Of a DNA stretch of 40,487 nucleotides, positions 32,264 through 40,462 are shown piece by piece. Origin of the DNA: Achromobacter sp. UMC71 (GTDB lineage Bacteria > Pseudomonadota > Gammaproteobacteria > Burkholderiales > Burkholderiaceae_B); the NCBI RefSeq assembly GCF_014170305.1, contig NZ_LZZT01000001.1, positions 1 through 40,487 of the forward strand, read 5' to 3'. The position numbers and the translations under genes were made by a program. Every line of letters begins with the position of its first letter. The stretch's first letter is position 1. The notes beneath the pieces were generated by a model. That model was given only the letters and a program-made list of their open reading frames with translations. It had not been told where the DNA came from and did not search any database.

Positions 32264-33766
32264 ATGGACACTCCCCACGACATCCTGCGCGCCCTGGGCC
32301 TGAACCCCGACGCCCTGACCGGCGGCACGCTGGTCGCCCGCAGCCCGATCGACGGCACCGAACTGGCTCAGGTTCACGAGCACACCGTGGCGCAGGCGCA
32401 TGCGGCCATCACCCGCGCGCGTCAGGCCAGCCTGGCCTGGCGCGACGTGCCGGCGCCGCGCCGGGGGGAATTGCTGCGCCTGTTGGGCGAAACGCTGCGC
32501 CAGCACAAGCATGCGCTGGGCCGCCTGGTCAGCCTGGAAGCCGGCAAGATCCTGGCCGAAGGCGAAGGCGAGGTCCAGGAAATGATCGACATCTGCGACT
32601 TCGCCGTCGGCCTGTCGCGCCAGCTCTACGGCCTGACCATCGCGTCCGAGCGTCCCGGCCACCGCATGATGGAAACCTGGCATCCGCTGGGCGTGGTGGG
32701 CGTGATCAGCGCGTTCAACTTCCCGGTGGCCGTGTGGTCCTGGAACGCAGCGCTGGCGCTGGTCTGCGGCAACGCCGTGGTCTGGAAGCCGTCGGAGAAA
32801 ACGCCGCTGACCGCGCTGGCCTGCCAGGCCCTGTTCGCCCAGGCCGCGCAACGCTTCGGCGATGCGCCGGCCGGCCTGTCCGAAGTGCTGATCGGCGGCC
32901 GTGACGTCGGCGAAGCGCTGGTGGACTCGCACGCCGTGGCGCTGGTGTCGGCCACCGGCTCGACCCGCATGGGCCGCCAGGTCGGCCCGCGCGTGGCCCA
33001 GCGCTTTGGCCGCGTGCTGCTGGAACTGGGTGGCAACAACGCCATCATCGTCGGCCCCACCGCCGACCTGGACATGGCCGCGCGCGGCATCGTGTTCGGC
33101 GCCATCGGCACCGCCGGCCAGCGCTGCACCACCACCCGCCGACTGATCGTGCACGAAAGCGTCGCCAACGACCTGCTGCAGCGCCTGCACAAGGCCTACG
33201 CCAGCGCACCCATCGGCAATCCGCTGGACAGCAAGAACCTGGTCGGCCCGCTGATCGACCGCGCCTCGTTCGACGCGATGCAGGCGTCGCTCAAGGCCGC
33301 CGCCGAACAGGGCGGCAAGGTCACCGGCGGCGAACGCGTGCTGGCCGACCAGTACCCGGACGCCTGGTACGTGCGCCCCGCCATCGCCGAAATGCCCGGC
33401 CAGACGGACGTGGTCTGCCACGAAACCTTCGCGCCCATCCTGTACGTGATGCGCTACACCGACTTCAGCCAGGCGCTGGCGCTGCAGAACGGCGTGCCGC
33501 AAGGCCTGTCGTCGGCCATCTTCACGAACGACCTGCGCGAAGCCGAGACCTTCCTGTCGGCCTCGGGTTCCGACTGCGGCATCGCCAACGTCAACATCGG
33601 CACGTCGGGCGCCGAGATCGGCGGCGCGTTCGGCGGCGAGAAGGAAACCGGCGGCGGCCGCGAGTCGGGTTCGGACGCCTGGCGCAACTACATGCGCCGC
33701 GCCACCAACACCATCAACTACTCGCGCAACCTGCCGCTGGCGCAAGGCATCAAGTTCGGCGAATAA
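32264..33766 (+). CDS. amaB: ALDH7-family dehydrogenase, probable L-aminoadipate semialdehyde/piperideine-6-carboxylate dehydrogenase (AmaB)
   Basis: NAD(P)-dependent aldehyde dehydrogenase of 500 residues. The catalytic C288 lies in GTAGQRCTTTRRL and the general base E254 in LLELGGNNAI; this Cys context and the GGAFGGEKETGGGRESGSDAWRNYMRR block are typical of antiquitin/ALDH7 and Pseudomonas AmaB. Further motifs are ISAFNFPVAVWSWN and WKPSEKTPLT. It oxidises aminoadipate semialdehyde (in equilibrium with piperideine-6-carboxylate) to aminoadipate, the step after pipecolate oxidase. GAGGAA precedes the ATG. It is divergent from the transporter-oxidase operon. Confidence 0.85.
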   Translation: MDTPHDILRALGLNPDALTGGTLVARSPIDGTELAQVHEHTVAQAHAAITRARQASLAWRDVPAPRRGELLRLLGETLRQHKHALGRLVSLEAGKILAEGEGEVQEMIDICDFAVGLSRQLYGLTIASERPGHRMMETWHPLGVVGVISAFNFPVAVWSWNAALALVCGNAVVWKPSEKTPLTALACQALFAQAAQRFGDAPAGLSEVLIGGRDVGEALVDSHAVALVSATGSTRMGRQVGPRVAQRFGRVLLELGGNNAIIVGPTADLDMAARGIVFGAIGTAGQRCTTTRRLIVHESVANDLLQRLHKAYASAPIGNPLDSKNLVGPLIDRASFDAMQASLKAAAEQGGKVTGGERVLADQYPDAWYVRPAIAEMPGQTDVVCHETFAPILYVMRYTDFSQALALQNGVPQGLSSAIFTNDLREAETFLSASGSDCGIANVNIGTSGAEIGGAFGGEKETGGGRESGSDAWRNYMRRATNTINYSRNLPLAQGIKFGE

Positions 33767-33828
33767 ACTTACAAAATGTTGCCCGGGTGGATGCTACATT
33801 TCTTCGTCACAAATCCACCCGGCTTCTC

Positions 33829-35112
33829 ATGTCTACGCCCCGACGCATCGCCCTTTCCCTGCGCACCCTGACCGCCGCCCTGGCACTGGGCCTGGCCGGC
33901 ACCGCCGCCGCCGGCGTGTCGTACCGGCTGGACCGGCCGTCCGCCGCGCCTGGCGATACGGTCACCATCGAAGCGGTGTATTTCAACGAAGGCAACGCGC
34001 GCGCCACCTGGGAAGCACCGCCCGAACTGGTACTGCAATGGCGCGGCCAGGACGGCCAGATCGTGCGCAGCCTGGCCAAGCTGCAAGGCGGCAAGGCCAG
34101 CTACAGCGTGCCGGTCAACAATTTCGCGCGGATGGCCTGGACGGCGGAAGTGCCCGCCACGGCCCGCGGCCTGCAGGCCATTGCCATCGAAGGCCAGCCG
34201 GCAATGATGGCGCTCGATGCCACCGGCCGCGACAGCGGCACCCTGGCCAGCACGCCCGCGCAAGGCCCCGTGGTCGACGCGCGCACCGGCCAGCCCGTGC
34301 CGCCGGCTGTGGTGGCCGCAGCCGGCGCATCGCCCGAAGGCGGTCCGGCGCCGGACGCGGTGGCCGTATCGACCTACCAGCAATCGGCCTTCGACCATTT
34401 CCGCAGCGCGATCTCGGAATACAAGCCGGTGTACTTCGACATCGGCACCCGCGGCCAGACCACCGCGCGCTTCCAGATCAGCGCCAAGTACCGCCTGTTC
34501 AGCCCGTCCGGCAACCGCCCGGCCACCTGGGGCGAGAATTTCTACCTGGGCTACACCCAGACTTCGCTGTGGGACCTGCAGGGCGATTCCATGCCCTTCA
34601 TCGACACCACCTTCAACCCCAGCCTGTTCTGGCTGTCGGACAACATGTGGCAGTCGCAAAACCAGAGCTGGCGCTTGGGGCTGAACACCGGGGTCGAACA
34701 CAACTCCAACGGCAAGGCCGGCGAGGATTCCCGCTCGGTCAACAACGCCTATATCCAGCCGCAGTTCAACTACCGCTTCGACGGCGGCAGCACGCTGACC
34801 TTCGCGCCCAAGGTCAAAGCCTATTTCGGCGTAGCCAGCGAAAACTCGGACTACGCCGACTACGCCGGCCGGGTCGACTGGAACCTGCGCTGGGCGCAGG
34901 ACAACGGCGCGGTCGTGTCGGCCATGTACCGCCAGGGCGATCAGCGCCGCCGCACCACCCAGCTGGACTTTGCGTGGCCGCTGCAGCGCACCTGGCTGAA
35001 CATGAACGGCTACCTGCACCTGCAGTACTTCAACGGCTACGGCGAAACGCTGCTGGGCTATAACCAGCGCAACGAATCGCAGTTCCGCATCGGTTTGTCG
35101 TTGGTGCCTTGA
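33829..35112 (+). CDS. pldA: Outer-membrane phospholipase A (OMPLA/PldA family)
   Basis: Beta-barrel phospholipase of 427 residues. The signal peptide (about 1-28, ending TAAAG) precedes an extra N-terminal beta-rich region (about 29-170) that E. coli PldA lacks. The barrel domain has the catalytic triad H291, S293 (EHNSNGKAG) and N305 (SRSVNNAY) at the exact OMPLA spacing. The motif YLGYTQTSLWDL and a C-terminal strand ending in SLVP are present. It degrades phospholipids misplaced in the outer leaflet, normally as a calcium-dependent dimer. The start at 33829 gives the proper signal peptide. It is 62 bases after amaB but functionally unrelated. Confidence 0.88.
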   Translation: MSTPRRIALSLRTLTAALALGLAGTAAAGVSYRLDRPSAAPGDTVTIEAVYFNEGNARATWEAPPELVLQWRGQDGQIVRSLAKLQGGKASYSVPVNNFARMAWTAEVPATARGLQAIAIEGQPAMMALDATGRDSGTLASTPAQGPVVDARTGQPVPPAVVAAAGASPEGGPAPDAVAVSTYQQSAFDHFRSAISEYKPVYFDIGTRGQTTARFQISAKYRLFSPSGNRPATWGENFYLGYTQTSLWDLQGDSMPFIDTTFNPSLFWLSDNMWQSQNQSWRLGLNTGVEHNSNGKAGEDSRSVNNAYIQPQFNYRFDGGSTLTFAPKVKAYFGVASENSDYADYAGRVDWNLRWAQDNGAVVSAMYRQGDQRRRTTQLDFAWPLQRTWLNMNGYLHLQYFNGYGETLLGYNQRNESQFRIGLSLVP

Positions 35113-35126
35113 CGCGAGCGACGAGG

Positions 35127-35173
35127 CCCTCAGACGCATCCATTACGATGCTGGCTATCGATGCGTCCCAGGG
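35127..35173. terminator. Large hairpin between convergent pldA and the dehydratase gene
   Basis: CCCT-CA-GACGCATC (35127-35140) pairs with GATGCGTC-CC-AGGG (35160-35173) around a 19-base loop: an 8-bp stem, a 2x2 internal loop and a 4-bp stem. No T-run follows. Its place between two converging genes suggests transcript-end protection or weak termination. Confidence 0.35.
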
Positions 35174-35191
35174 CTGCTGGTGGAAACTGCC

Positions 35192-36172
35192 TTAGCGCCC
35201 CCAGCGCAGCACCAGCGGATCCAGCCGCCGCGCCACGTCCAGCAGCCCCTGCCGCACTTCCGGCCGCATCGCCGGAAATGGATGGCGCGGCGCATCGCAA
35301 GCGATGATGCCGCCCGCCTTCATCAAGGCCTTGGCGGTCAGGATGCCGCCCTGGCGGTTCTCGTAGTTGATCAGCGGTAGCCAGCGCTCGTACAGGCGGT
35401 AGGCCTCGTCGGCGCGGCCTTCGCGGTGGGCCTGGATGATGGGGCGGATACCGTCGGCGAAGCCGCCGCCCGTCATCGAACCCGTCGCGCCGGCGTCCAG
35501 GTCGGGTAACAGCGTGATCGCCTCTTCGCCGTCCCACGGCCCTTCCACCGCCGCGCCGCCCAGCGCGATCAGGTCGCGCAGCTTGCTGGCGGCGCCGGGG
35601 GTCTCGATCTTGAAGTACGACACCTGCTCGATGTCGCGCGCCATGCGAGCCAGCAGCGCGGCCGGCAACGGCGTGCCGCTGACCGGGGCGTCCTGGATCA
35701 TGATGGGGATGTCCAGCGCGTCCGAGACCTGCTGGAAGAATCCCGCGACCTGTTCTTCGGACACGCGGATTGTGGCGCCATGATAAGGCGGCATGATCAT
35801 CACCATGGCCGCGCCCTGGTCCTGCGCGCGGCGGCTGCGGGCCGCGCAGACGCGGGTGCCGTAATGCGTGGTGGTGACGATGACCGGCACGCGGCCGGCC
35901 ACGTGTTGCAGCAGCGTGCGCGTAAGCGTCTCGCGCTCGTCGTCCGACAGCGAGAACTGCTCGGAGAAGTTGGCCAGGATGCATAGGCCGTCCACGCCGG
36001 AATCGATCATGAAATCCACGGCCCGCTTCTGGCCGGGCAGGTCCAGGTCGCCGGACTCGGTGAAGATCGTGGGCACCACCGGGAAGATGCCGCGGTAGCG
36101 CGGCTTGCGGCCCGTACCGGCCGATGCCGGTGCCAGGGTGGCTGCCGTCGTTGTCGTCGTCATGGCGCTCAC
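35192..36172 (-). CDS. L-2-keto-3-deoxyarabonate dehydratase-like protein (DHDPS family)
   Basis: Class I lyase of 326 residues with the Schiff-base lysine K188 ([10 protein letters not shown]). Instead of the usual GTTGE pyruvate-binding motif it has [19 protein letters not shown]. With [40 protein letters not shown] and [14 protein letters not shown], this agrees closely with what I recall of the Azospirillum L-2-keto-3-deoxyarabonate dehydratase. That enzyme makes alpha-ketoglutaric semialdehyde. The GTG start at 36172 overlaps the upstream stop (GTGA); ATG at 36163 is possible. It is the last gene of the leftward sugar-acid operon. Confidence 0.8.
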   Translation of the reverse strand: MSAMTTTTTAATLAPASAGTGRKPRYRGIFPVVPTIFTESGDLDLPGQKRAVDFMIDSGVDGLCILANFSEQFSLSDDERETLTRTLLQHVAGRVPVIVTTTHYGTRVCAARSRRAQDQGAAMVMIMPPYHGATIRVSEEQVAGFFQQVSDALDIPIMIQDAPVSGTPLPAALLARMARDIEQVSYFKIETPGAASKLRDLIALGGAAVEGPWDGEEAITLLPDLDAGATGSMTGGGFADGIRPIIQAHREGRADEAYRLYERWLPLINYENRQGGILTAKALMKAGGIIACDAPRHPFPAMRPEVRQGLLDVARRLDPLVLRWGR

Positions 36173-37341
36173 TCGATGATGTTGAAGTCTTTCAGGTAGT
36201 CGGTCTTGAGCGTCAGGCCCAGGCCCGGCTTGTTGTCGTCCAGGTCGATGAACCCTTCGCGGGCCACCGGCTCGCCATCGAAAATGTAATAGAACAGCTC
36301 GTTGCCAACCTCCACATCAAACATCGGAAAGTACTCGCTCATGGGCGAGGCCAGCGTGCTCATCGTCAAGTGGTAGTTGTGCATCTGCCCCGCATGCGGA
36401 ATCACCGGCACGCTGTAGGCCTCGCACAGCGCATTGATCTTGTGCGCCGCGGTGATGCCGCCGACCCGGTTCGTGTCGTACTGCACCACCGACACCGCCT
36501 TGCGGTCCAGCAGCTGCTTGAAACCGTACAGCGAAAACTCGTGCTCGCCGCCCGAGATGGGAATGGAGGTCAGCTGGTTCAATTCGGCATAGCCGTCGAT
36601 GTCATCGGCAATCACTGGCTCTTCCAGCCAACGCGGCTCAAACTTTTCCAGCTTGGGCAGCATGCGCTTGGCGTATTCCAGGTTCCAGCCCATATAGCAT
36701 TCCAGCATCAGGTCAGTGTCGTAGCCGATCACTTCGCGCACCGCCTCGACCGACTTCAGGTTCTCGGACACGCCATGCTGCAGGTGCGCCGGGCCATAGC
36801 CGAAACGCATTTTGAAGGCCTTGAAGCCCTGGTCCAGATAGGTCTGCGCTTCTTCCTGCATCGCCCTCAGGTCGCCGCGGTACAGCTTGGAGTAATAGAC
36901 CGGGATCTTCTCCTTGGTGCGTCCGCCCAGCAGTTTGAAAACCGGCTTGTTCACCGACTTGCCCAGGATGTCCCAGATGGCCAGGTCCACGCCCGAGATG
37001 GCGGCCATGGTCACGCCCTTGCGGCCCCAGGCGTGCGTGGCGCGGTACATGCGCTGCCACAGGTATTCATAGTCCCAGGGGTCGTGGCCCACGACCAGCG
37101 GCGCCAGGTACTGGTCGATAATGGCCTTGGCGATGCGCGGCGCCAGCGCCACGTTGCCCAGCCCCACGATGCCGTCGTCCGTCTCGATCTCGACCACCGT
37201 CCAGCCGTGAAAGCGGAAGGTGCTCATGGTTTCCTGCGGCGAATACAGCAGGTCCATGGCGTTGGAGCAGAAGTTGCCTTGCGGCGGCACGGTTTTGCCG
37301 GTCCATTCGTAGACGCGAGCGCGGACGGATTTGATCTTCAT
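36169..37341 (-). CDS. Enolase-superfamily sugar-acid dehydratase (rhamnonate dehydratase-like; possibly L-lyxonate dehydratase)
   Basis: Mandelate-racemase-group enzyme of 390 residues. Metal ligands by alignment are E214 (LMLECYMGW), E240 (RWLEEP) and E266 (SGGEHEF); the catalytic dyad is D289 (QYDTNRVGG) and H316 (VIPHAGQ). The first ligand is Glu where the group usually has Asp. The body resembles E. coli rhamnonate dehydratase ([28 protein letters not shown]). Because the next gene encodes a keto-deoxy-arabonate dehydratase, the likely substrate is a five-carbon acid; L-lyxonate or L-arabinonate would give that product. The start at 37341 has AGGAA upstream. Confidence 0.75.
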   Translation of the reverse strand: MKIKSVRARVYEWTGKTVPPQGNFCSNAMDLLYSPQETMSTFRFHGWTVVEIETDDGIVGLGNVALAPRIAKAIIDQYLAPLVVGHDPWDYEYLWQRMYRATHAWGRKGVTMAAISGVDLAIWDILGKSVNKPVFKLLGGRTKEKIPVYYSKLYRGDLRAMQEEAQTYLDQGFKAFKMRFGYGPAHLQHGVSENLKSVEAVREVIGYDTDLMLECYMGWNLEYAKRMLPKLEKFEPRWLEEPVIADDIDGYAELNQLTSIPISGGEHEFSLYGFKQLLDRKAVSVVQYDTNRVGGITAAHKINALCEAYSVPVIPHAGQMHNYHLTMSTLASPMSEYFPMFDVEVGNELFYYIFDGEPVAREGFIDLDDNKPGLGLTLKTDYLKDFNIIE

Positions 37342-37397
37342 GTCGGGTTCCTGCGAAAAAGGTCGAACGATTCGGGTGAAAAGCGAGGACGGGCGGA

Positions 37398-38444
37398 TCA
37401 GGCCGCCGCCGCGCGCGCGCCGCGGTGCGACAGGCCCATGCGGCAAGCGATGCGAAAGGCCTGCCAGGTGGCGTCCACATTGGCGCGCCCCTGGCCGGCA
37501 ATGTCGTACGCCGTGCCATGGGCCGGCGTGGTGATCGGGATGGGCAGGCCGCCCTGCACTGTCACCCCGCGCGAAAATCCCAGCAGTTTGATCGCAATCT
37601 GGCCCTGGTCGTGGTACATCGTGACGATGGCCTGGAACTCGCCCGCCTGCGCCTTCAGGAAGATCGTGTCTGCCGGAAACGGCCCTTGCACCGGCAGCCC
37701 TTCCTGGTTCAGTTGGTGCACCGCGGGCGCGATGATGTCCACCTCTTCGCGCCCGCACGTGCCGCCGTCGCCGCCATGCGGATTGAAGGCCGCCACCGCC
37801 ACGCGCGGCTCGGCCACGCCGTTGGCCTGCAGCGACTGGTAGATCAGCCGGGTTGCGGCCTTGATGCCATCGATGCTCAACGCCGCGGCTGCGTTCTTGA
37901 GCGGAATGTGCGAGGACACCCGCGAGGTCCACAAATCGCCCAGCGTGTTGAATTCGCAGAAGTAGCCCGTCACCCCGAGGTACTGCGCAAAGTGGTGGAG
38001 CTCGTCGTCGTGGCGCAGGCCGCCCTGCTTCATCGCGAACTTGTTCAGCGGCGCGAAACAGATGGCGTCGATGTGGCCGTCACGCGCCGCGTCCATGCAG
38101 GCATTCAGCACCCGCAGCACCGACGCGCCACCCGCCGCCTGAGCCTGGCCCACGGTCACGTCCTGCTGCCTGACGGTGTCCACCCCCAGCCAGGCGGGCA
38201 CGCGGGTGTCCGGCCGCGCGCGCACCGCCTCGATGCTGTCCACCGCCTGCGTGGCCACCTGCACGCCGGCGATCCGTTGGCCTTCACGCCAGAGCCATTC
38301 GTCGCCCACCAGCACGATGTTGGCCTGCTGCGCCGCCTCGGGCCTGGCCAGCAGACGCGCGATCAGTTCCGGGCCGATGCCGGCGGGGTCGCCCAGCGTC
38401 AGGGCAATGACGGGTTTGATGTCGGGATTCATGCTGCTGCTCAT
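37398..38444 (-). CDS. PdxA-family dehydrogenase (PdxA2-like)
   Basis: Protein of 348 residues related to 4-hydroxythreonine-4-phosphate dehydrogenase. It has [16 protein letters not shown], metal-site histidines in [20 protein letters not shown] and [12 protein letters not shown], and the [17 protein letters not shown] motif. It is clearly a paralogue within a catabolic operon rather than the vitamin B6 enzyme: PdxA2 proteins oxidise phosphorylated four-carbon sugar acids and normally lie next to a DUF1537 kinase, which is not seen here. The start at 38444 overlaps the Bug-protein stop (ATGA); ATG at 38432 is also possible. Confidence 0.85.
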   Translation of the reverse strand: MSSSMNPDIKPVIALTLGDPAGIGPELIARLLARPEAAQQANIVLVGDEWLWREGQRIAGVQVATQAVDSIEAVRARPDTRVPAWLGVDTVRQQDVTVGQAQAAGGASVLRVLNACMDAARDGHIDAICFAPLNKFAMKQGGLRHDDELHHFAQYLGVTGYFCEFNTLGDLWTSRVSSHIPLKNAAAALSIDGIKAATRLIYQSLQANGVAEPRVAVAAFNPHGGDGGTCGREEVDIIAPAVHQLNQEGLPVQGPFPADTIFLKAQAGEFQAIVTMYHDQGQIAIKLLGFSRGVTVQGGLPIPITTPAHGTAYDIAGQGRANVDATWQAFRIACRMGLSHRGARAAAA

Positions 38445-39415
38445 TCCACGGAAATATGGTTCTTCTTGATGATGCCGGCGTAACGCTGGTTCTCGGCCTG
38501 ATGGAACTGCGCGAACTGCGCCTGGCTCATCGGGTTGATATCGGCGCCGATCGCTTGCAGGCGCGCCTGCGTATCGGGCAATAGCAGGATGCTGTTGACC
38601 GCGTCATGCACCCGCTTCTGCACAGCGGCGGGCGTCGCGCTGGGCATGTAGATGCCGTACCAGGCGCTCATTTCCACGCCCGGCACGCCGGCCTCTGCCA
38701 TGGTCGGCACGTCGGGCAGTTGCGGATTGCGCTTGGCGCTCAGCACCGCCAGCGCGCGCACCTTGCCGCTCTTGATGTGCGGAATGACCGAAGACGCCGT
38801 CTCGAAGGCGATCTGCACCTGACCGCCCATCAGGTCCACCATCGCCGGACCGCTGCCGCGGTACGGAATGTGCGTCATCTGCACCCCGGTGGCGTCCTTG
38901 AACAACTCCGCGGCGATATGCTGCGTGCTGCCCGAGCCGCTGCTGGCGAAGTTGTATTCACCGGGCTTGCGCTTGAGCAGCGCAATCAGCTCCTGCACCG
39001 ACTGGGCCGGCACCGCGTTGTTGACCACCAGGATATTGGGCACCGCGCCCACGAACACCACCGGCGTCAGGTCGCGGTCGTTGTCGTAGCCCAGCTTCAG
39101 CAAATGCGGCGCGATCGCGTGCGCCGTCGACACGCCCATCACCATCGTGTGCCCGTCGGCCGACTTGGCCGCCAGGTCCGCCGCCAGCGTATTGGATGCG
39201 CCCGGCTTGTTCTCCACCACCACCGTCTGCTTGAGCAGCGGCCCCAGCTTGTCCGCCACCGCCCGCGCCATCGCATCGGTACCGCCGCCGGGCGCCGAGC
39301 CCACCAGCAGGCGCAGCGGCCGCGTCGGCCAATCGGCGCTTTGCGCCTGTGCGGTTGCGAAAGCGGACAGGCACAAGGCCCCCGCCGCCAGAGCGGCGCA
39401 TAGCCGAATCTTCAT
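38441..39415 (-). CDS. Bug/TctC-family tripartite tricarboxylate transporter binding protein
   Basis: Periplasmic binding protein of 324 residues. The signal peptide (about 1-25, ending AQAQS) is followed by the Bug signature DWPTRPLRLLVGSAPGGGTDAMARAVADKLG, then VVVENKPGASNTLAADLAAKSADGHTM and PYRGSGPAMVDLMGGQVQIAFE. AAGGAG lies upstream of ATG 39415. Bug proteins bind carboxylates and often act without adjacent membrane subunits, as here. By position its ligand should be the sugar acid processed by the operon. It is the first gene of the operon. Confidence 0.92.
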   Translation of the reverse strand: MKIRLCAALAAGALCLSAFATAQAQSADWPTRPLRLLVGSAPGGGTDAMARAVADKLGPLLKQTVVVENKPGASNTLAADLAAKSADGHTMVMGVSTAHAIAPHLLKLGYDNDRDLTPVVFVGAVPNILVVNNAVPAQSVQELIALLKRKPGEYNFASSGSGSTQHIAAELFKDATGVQMTHIPYRGSGPAMVDLMGGQVQIAFETASSVIPHIKSGKVRALAVLSAKRNPQLPDVPTMAEAGVPGVEMSAWYGIYMPSATPAAVQKRVHDAVNSILLLPDTQARLQAIGADINPMSQAQFAQFHQAENQRYAGIIKKNHISVE

Positions 39416-39471
39416 GGTTGTCTCCTTGGGGGTTTCTGGCCCATGACGGGCTTTGTTATAGGTGCATCTTA

Positions 39472-39488
39472 GAAACAAGCGTTGTTTC
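39472..39488. promoter_or_regulatory. Perfect dyad in the divergent LysR/Bug promoter region
   Basis: GAAACAA-GCG-TTGTTTC (39472-39488) is a perfect inverted repeat. It lies 56 bases upstream of the Bug gene and 47 bases upstream of the LysR gene. Its size and place fit the recognition site of the divergently encoded LysR regulator. Confidence 0.5.
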
Positions 39489-39535
39489 CGTAAAATGAAA
39501 CTTTTGCACCAACCGTTCACCCCAGGCGATCAATC

Positions 39536-40462
39536 ATGGAACGCGTCCCGAACGTCCCCGCCCTGCTGGCCCGTCTGCGCATGCGCCAGATCGTGCTGCT
39601 GCTGGCCATAGAAGAACGCGGCACCTTGCGCGCCGCCGCCGCCCAGCTGAACATGACCCAGTCCGCCGCCAGCAAGATGCTGCACGAGCTGGAACTGGCC
39701 ATCGGCCAGCCGCTATTCGAACGCGTGGGCCGCGGCCTGGCCCTGACCGCCGCCGGCGACTGCGTGATGGGGTATTTCCGCGGCATGCGCGGCACGGTCT
39801 CGTCCCTGGCCCGCGAACTGGAAGAACTGCGCCTGGGCAGCGCCGGCAAGCTTTTCATCGGCAGCATCATGGCCGCCTCGCCCGGCCACCTGACAGACGC
39901 CCTGCTGCGCCTGAAGCAGACCTACCCCCTCTTGGCCGTGGAGATCTCCACCGGCACCAGCGACCTGCTGATCGAACGCCTGAACGAAGGCAAGCTCGAC
40001 GTCGTCATCGGCCGCATGCTGACCCTGTCGGAGCGCCACTACGTCTTTCGCCCCATCGGCGAAGAAGCCCTCTGCGTCATCGCCGCCACCGGCCATCCCC
40101 TGGCCCGCCGCAAGCGCGTCACCTTCGAAGCCCTGCAAGCCTACCCCTGGATCCTGCAACCGCACGGCAGCCCCATGCGCGACGTGATCGAACAGGAATT
40201 CCACACCCACAATGCCCCGATCCCCAAGGGCCTGATCGAATCCGCCTCGATCCTCACCACCACCAACCTGGCGATGAAATCCGACATGCTGGGCGTCATC
40301 CCCGAATCCGTCGCCAGCCGCTATGCCCGCCACGGCCTGCTGGCCATCATCCCCTACAAGATCCAACAATCCCTGACCGCCTTCGGCAGCATCATCCCCA
40401 AAGACCGCCCCCTGAGCGCCGCCGCCAGCCACTTCGTGGACCTGCTGCACGAAACCCGCTGA
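39536..40462 (+). CDS. LysR-family regulator of the sugar-acid operon
   Basis: Regulator of 308 residues. The N-terminal HTH (about 14-72: RMRQIVLLLAIEERGTLRAAAAQLNMTQSAASKMLHELELAIG) is joined to an effector domain (about 100-300). The MTQSAASKMLHELE helix and IGQPLFERVGRGLALTAAG resemble the GbpR-type subgroup, which responds to sugars and sugar acids; this fits the divergent operon. The start at 39536 leaves the normal length ahead of the HTH. A perfect dyad lies in the shared promoter region. Confidence 0.9.
   Translation: MERVPNVPALLARLRMRQIVLLLAIEERGTLRAAAAQLNMTQSAASKMLHELELAIGQPLFERVGRGLALTAAGDCVMGYFRGMRGTVSSLARELEELRLGSAGKLFIGSIMAASPGHLTDALLRLKQTYPLLAVEISTGTSDLLIERLNEGKLDVVIGRMLTLSERHYVFRPIGEEALCVIAATGHPLARRKRVTFEALQAYPWILQPHGSPMRDVIEQEFHTHNAPIPKGLIESASILTTTNLAMKSDMLGVIPESVASRYARHGLLAIIPYKIQQSLTAFGSIIPKDRPLSAAASHFVDLLHETR

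Noticed and set aside
32207..33745. A 512-codon frame antisense to amaB
   Set aside because: Same GC-driven shadow effect; the plus-strand ALDH has all catalytic motifs.
32264..33766. Reading the ALDH as the alpha-ketoglutaric semialdehyde dehydrogenase of the sugar-acid pathway
   Set aside because: The catalytic context GQRCTTTRR and the C-terminal block are those of ALDH7/AmaB. The gene is divergent from the amino acid operon and separated from the sugar-acid operon by pldA.
35192..36172. Calling the DHDPS-family protein DapA (lysine biosynthesis)
   Set aside because: The GTTGE motif of DapA is replaced by ANFSEQ, and the gene is coupled to a sugar-acid dehydratase.
36124..37842. A 572-codon plus-strand frame opposite the sugar-acid enzymes
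   Set aside because: It lies antisense to two clear enzymes and has shadow-type composition.
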